The position numbers and the translations under genes were made by a program. The notes beneath the pieces were generated by a model, which ran no database searches, was not told the DNA's origin, and saw only the letters and a program-made list of their open reading frames with translations. This document shows, in pieces, positions 7,201 through 9,005 of a DNA stretch of 9,005 nt (positions within the stretch are counted from its first letter, which is position 1; each line of letters begins with the position of its first letter). Source of the stretch: Planctomycetota bacterium (GTDB lineage Bacteria; Planctomycetota; MHYJ01; JACQXL01); the NCBI GenBank assembly GCA_030018555.1, contig JASEHY010000051.1:1-9005 (forward strand), read 5' to 3'.

Positions 7201-8462
7201 CTATTGTTATTAACCGAAATGGTGAGATTATTATTGTTGACCAGAAAGAACGAGAAATAGAAAGATATACGGTGCCTACGGGAGCGTTTATCTTTTGTAA
7301 GGAAAACTCTAACGTAAAGCCCAGACAAATGCTTATCTCGTGGGACCCGCATAATGTTCCTGTCTTTACCGAGAAAGATGGATTGGTTCGCTATGAAGAT
7401 ATCATTAAAGATAAAACGATGAAGGAAGAGACAGACCTGCGTAGCGGAATTAAACGCAAAGTAATTATAGAACATAAAGGTGACCTTCATCCACAACTTA
7501 TTATTGAGAACAAACAAGGCGAAATACAGGCAGTCTATACTCTCCCAGAAAAGGCACACCTTGAGGTAGAGACAGGCTCGTTGGTGGAAAAGGGGGTTCT
7601 TCTTGCCAAAACACCCCGAGAGTTAGTGGCGTCACAGGACATAACCGGGGGCTTACCGCGGGTGACCGAATTGTTTGAGGCGCGTAAGCCAAAGAACCCG
7701 TCTGTTATTGCCGAAATTGACGGCATTGTAGAATTCGGAGAAAAAAAAGCAGGAAAAAGGACTATTATTGTCCGTAATGAAGAGACCGGAATGAAGATTG
7801 AACATACCATTCCGCCTGGTAAATATCTACGTGTTCATCGCGGTGACCGCGTTAAAGCGGGCGACTCTCTCGTGGATGGACCAGCGGTCCTGGCTGATAT
7901 TATGAGAATCGGTGGCGTAGATGTCCTTCAGGACTATCTCCTCCAGGAAATACAAAATGTCTATCGCTCTCAGAATGTCAGTATCAATGATAAACACATT
8001 GAAATTATTACTGCTCAGATGCTCAGACGAGTCAAAATCGTGAAGAGCGGAGATACCTCCTTTATCACTGGACAGATTGTTGACAAGTTTAGATTCAAGG
8101 AAGAAAACCAGAGAGTCAGCAAGAAAGGGGGAACATCGGCAAGTGCGAAGCCGACCTTGATAGGTGTCTCCAAGGCGACCCTTCAGTCAGATAGTTTTAT
8201 CGCAGCCGCCTCATTCCAGGAAACTACAAAAATACTTACCGAAGCATCACTTTTTGGTAAGCGCGATAACTTGAAAGGTATTAAAGAAAATGTTATTGTA
8301 GGTAGAATTATACCAGCAGGAACAGGTTTTGCTGATTATACTAATTTGGAAATAAAGAGTTCCTCCCGAAAAAACCAGGGAGAAACCGCTAAAAAAACCG
8401 AAGAAAAAATAATCGGACTTCCCAAAATAACAGAAACAGACCAAGCAAGAGTATCTGTCTAG
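4272..8462 (+). CDS. rpoC: DNA-directed RNA polymerase subunit beta' (RpoC)
   Basis: RpoC is the catalytic beta' subunit, holding the magnesium ion that drives nucleotide addition. The 1396-residue protein is full length (E. coli 1407). The N-terminal zinc finger has C65, C67, C80 and C83. The catalytic loop NADFDGDQM spans 456-464, with magnesium-binding D458, D460 and D462. The bridge helix lies at about 772-806 (STHGARKGLADTALK inside). The second zinc site uses C818, C892, C899 and C902. The trigger loop GEPGTQLTMRTFHIGG includes M936, R937 and H940. The C-terminal part holds ITGGLPRVTELFEARKP and SFQETTKILTEA. ATG 4272 opens the conserved MIEILYERVNEYNAI start, but only a weak AAAG-type sequence precedes it. 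It lies 145 bases after rpoB, behind a palindromic repeat, and 30 bases before rpsL. Residues about 556-581 include a GC-rich, Gly/Ala/Pro-bearing stretch that seems extra. The overall sequence resembles planctomycete RpoC, from memory. Confidence 0.98.
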   Translation: MIEILYERVNEYNAISIKVASPEEVKSWSYGEVKKPETINYRSWRPDRDGLFCERIFGPEKDWECFCGKYKGIKYKGIICDRCGVELTVARVRRKRIGHINLATPLVHIWFFRTIPSPLGNILNMKLSALERVIYYQDYVVTEVKKPSCPLKVSQLLTIEEFEDYNQRYKQEFQADMGGKAIKKLLSGLDIKGVCSTLSASLDKVSSVSPKAKELYKRLRLLDAFAVSGNKLESLVIEVAPVIPPDLRPLVHLESGAFATSDLNDLYRRLINRNNRLKKLIELNAPEVIIRNEKRMLQQALDSLFDNERCKRPITGSNGRPLKSLADMLKGKQGRFRENLLGKRVDYSARSVIVVGPELKLGQCGLPKSIALELYQPFIIKRLKDEGKVDTIKSAKKMLERKSEEVWDVLDDVIKEHPVLLNRAPTLHRMGIQAFQPILVEGNAITLHPLVCPPFNADFDGDQMAVHLPLSWEAQLETKLLMMSELNILSPSHGLPIISATQDVVMGVHYLTIEKSPTGKVEKDEVKVKNKLYNDFSFCLFSYDKKNITIHTPINVLSSIFGAKKPVNRFGPCSPQAAGGNIYTTTLGRLVFNQVFADDSSYYNYEIDKKALHEIIYKYYKRFGNQKTVKLLDDIKELGFKWVTLSGLSIGKDDMKIPEEKETIIKQAEAEVAKIEQSYRKGLITAGERYNQIIDCWTRTREKVADAMIKGLKEDTRGGNPYLNPVYYMMSSGARGSIDQVRQLAGMRGLMAKPSGEIIETPIKANFREGLNVLEYFSSTHGARKGLADTALKTSQAGYLTRKLVDVSQNVVVGIIDCKTLNGITKGIIYKGDKVEVSLSQNITGRVARDNIVDVITDEIIVKENEPITSDIARKIENLGFQKLRVRSPLTCEATEGICACCYGMDLSKGKLVELGTAVGIIAAQSIGEPGTQLTMRTFHIGGTASRTIEESSIYAKNQGIVKFNNIKTFINPAGETIVINRNGEIIIVDQKEREIERYTVPTGAFIFCKENSNVKPRQMLISWDPHNVPVFTEKDGLVRYEDIIKDKTMKEETDLRSGIKRKVIIEHKGDLHPQLIIENKQGEIQAVYTLPEKAHLEVETGSLVEKGVLLAKTPRELVASQDITGGLPRVTELFEARKPKNPSVIAEIDGIVEFGEKKAGKRTIIVRNEETGMKIEHTIPPGKYLRVHRGDRVKAGDSLVDGPAVLADIMRIGGVDVLQDYLLQEIQNVYRSQNVSINDKHIEIITAQMLRRVKIVKSGDTSFITGQIVDKFRFKEENQRVSKKGGTSASAKPTLIGVSKATLQSDSFIAAASFQETTKILTEASLFGKRDNLKGIKENVIVGRIIPAGTGFADYTNLEIKSSSRKNQGETAKKTEEKIIGLPKITETDQARVSV
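5940..6013 (+). repeat. Putative in-frame insertion inside rpoC, GC-rich core 5981-6010
   Basis: Bases 5981-6010 have 22 G or C out of 30, against an AT-rich background. They contain the palindrome CGCC-ACA-GGCG (5992-6002) and a doubled AGGCGG (5998-6003, 6005-6010). The product GPCSPQAAGGN (residues 571-581) interrupts the poorly conserved stretch ahead of TTTLGRLVFN, where other RpoC proteins continue with a short linker. It resembles an in-frame palindromic repeat, though this is inference from composition and remembered alignments. Confidence 0.4.
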
Positions 8463-8478
8463 TGAGTGGTAAGAGACG

Positions 8479-8484
8479 AGGAGG
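8479..8484 (+). promoter_or_regulatory. Strong Shine-Dalgarno of rpsL
   Basis: AGGAGG lies eight bases before ATG 8493, matching the 16S anti-Shine-Dalgarno core well. It decides the rpsL start and shows that this organism uses the motif, which makes its absence before rpoB and rpoC notable. Confidence 0.85.
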
Positions 8485-8492
8485 AGTAAATT

Positions 8493-8864
8493 ATGCCGAC
8501 AATAAATCAATTGATTAAAAGAGAGAGAATGCCCCCAAAAACGAAGTCAAAAGTTCCTATTCTGGCAAGATGCCCTCAGAAAAGAGGCATCTGCACCCTG
8601 GTTAAAACGATGACCCCCAAAAAACCTAATTCCGCGTTGAGAAAAATAGCACGGGTGCGGTTTTCTAATAAAAAAGAGGCAACAGTCTATATCCCGGGTG
8701 AGGGGCATAACCTGCAGGAACACTCTATGGTCTTGGTGCGAGGTGGTCGGGTACGCGATTTGCCCGGAGTTCGTTACCATATTATCCGCGGAAGACTTGA
8801 TTGTGGTGGGGTGGAAAACCGAAAACAGAGCAGGTCTAAATACGGAACCAAGGTTGCAAAATAG
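8493..8864 (+). CDS. rpsL: 30S ribosomal protein S12 (RpsL)
   Basis: S12 sits at the interface of the 30S subunit beside the decoding centre and controls tRNA selection accuracy. The 123-residue protein has the usual bacterial length. It shows MPTINQLI, CPQKRG (27-32), the TPKKPNSALRK loop with K43 and K44, PGEGHNLQEHS (68-78), the GGRVRDLPGVRYH loop (84-96) and the RKQSRSKYG tail (110-118). Position 88, lysine in E. coli and most bacteria, is arginine (codon 8754-8756, CGC). D89, the residue methylthiolated by RimO in E. coli, is kept. The start at 8493 is fixed by the strong AGGAGG eight bases upstream and by the conserved N-terminus. The gene follows rpoC by 30 bases, so co-transcription is very likely, and rpsG and fusA would be expected downstream but are outside the window. 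Confidence 0.98.
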   Translation: MPTINQLIKRERMPPKTKSKVPILARCPQKRGICTLVKTMTPKKPNSALRKIARVRFSNKKEATVYIPGEGHNLQEHSMVLVRGGRVRDLPGVRYHIIRGRLDCGGVENRKQSRSKYGTKVAK

Positions 8865-9005
8865 GTCTGTTAATACCCTTATTCCCTACTATCCCTTATA
8901 CCTCTCCACCCCCCCTGCGAAAACCCACAGGGTTCCCGGTGGGTGGACATGCTCACCCGGTGGGAAATAGCAGAAGAAACTCACCGCAGAGGCGTCCCGC
9001 AATTC
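8865..9005. other. Non-coding stretch after rpsL, with GC-rich hairpins
   Basis: No gene start is seen in the 141 bases after rpsL, although rpsG normally follows closely. CCACCC (8906-8911) can pair with GGGTGG (8941-8946), enclosing CCCTG (8913-8917) and CAGGG (8928-8932). GGGTG (8941-8945) can alternatively pair with CACCC (8954-8958), and CCCGGTGGG is directly repeated at 8935-8943 and 8956-8964. CACCGCAGAGGCG near 8982-8994 resembles a repeat word often seen in spacers of uncultured bacteria. No T tract follows, so a terminator is not supported. Confidence 0.5.

Noticed and set aside
7005..7559. 184-residue minus-strand open frame inside rpoC
   Set aside because: It is antisense to the trigger loop and downstream region of RpoC, Phe/Asn-rich and without a recognisable motif; the sense frame is plainly the real gene.
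8906..8964. Intrinsic terminator after rpsL
   Set aside because: The hairpins are GC-rich, but what follows is GAAATAGCAGAAG rather than a T tract.
8698..8970. 90-residue plus-strand frame overlapping the end of rpsL and running into the 3' spacer
   Set aside because: It begins inside rpsL in another frame, and its extension is translated repeat sequence; it does not resemble S7.

Overview
This window is a piece of the core transcription/translation (str-type) operon of a moderately AT-rich bacterium. It holds three intact plus-strand genes in the order rpoB - rpoC - rpsL, encoding the beta and beta' subunits of RNA polymerase and ribosomal protein S12. The opening of RpoC (through GEVKKPETINYRSWRPDRDG and the N-terminal zinc finger), its C-terminal half, and the VKTMTPKKPNS segment of S12 read most like Planctomycetota or a related PVC-group lineage. 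The AT-rich composition would fit a Brocadiia-like or uncultured planctomycete, with Omnitrophota as the main alternative. This placement is from recall of family sequences, not a search. No phage, plasmid, CRISPR or transposase gene is present.

Layout: bases 1-307 carry no recognisable gene and are rich in inverted repeats, including a stem of about 18 bp at 165-202. rpoB follows (ATG 308, or TTG 296, to 4126). The 145-base rpoB-rpoC spacer is largely a palindromic element built from ten 7-base units. rpoC is 4272-8462. Only 30 bases, with an excellent Shine-Dalgarno, separate it from rpsL (8493-8864). The last 141 bases hold another GC-rich hairpin cluster; rpsG, the usual next gene, has not begun by the window end.

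The genes work together as usual: RpoB and RpoC form the catalytic cleft of RNA polymerase, and co-transcription with rpsL couples polymerase and ribosome supply. All key catalytic and zinc-binding residues checked are present and no frameshift is seen.

The least ordinary points are: (1) palindromic repeats of several sequence types in three of the four non-coding stretches; (2) two short GC-rich, hairpin-prone segments lying in frame inside rpoB and rpoC, which look like repeat-derived peptide insertions; (3) arginine at S12 position 88, a change known to give streptomycin resistance elsewhere; (4) substitutions at rifampicin-contact positions in RpoB; and (5) no clear ribosome binding site before rpoB or rpoC. 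I do not see a new defence or metabolic system here.
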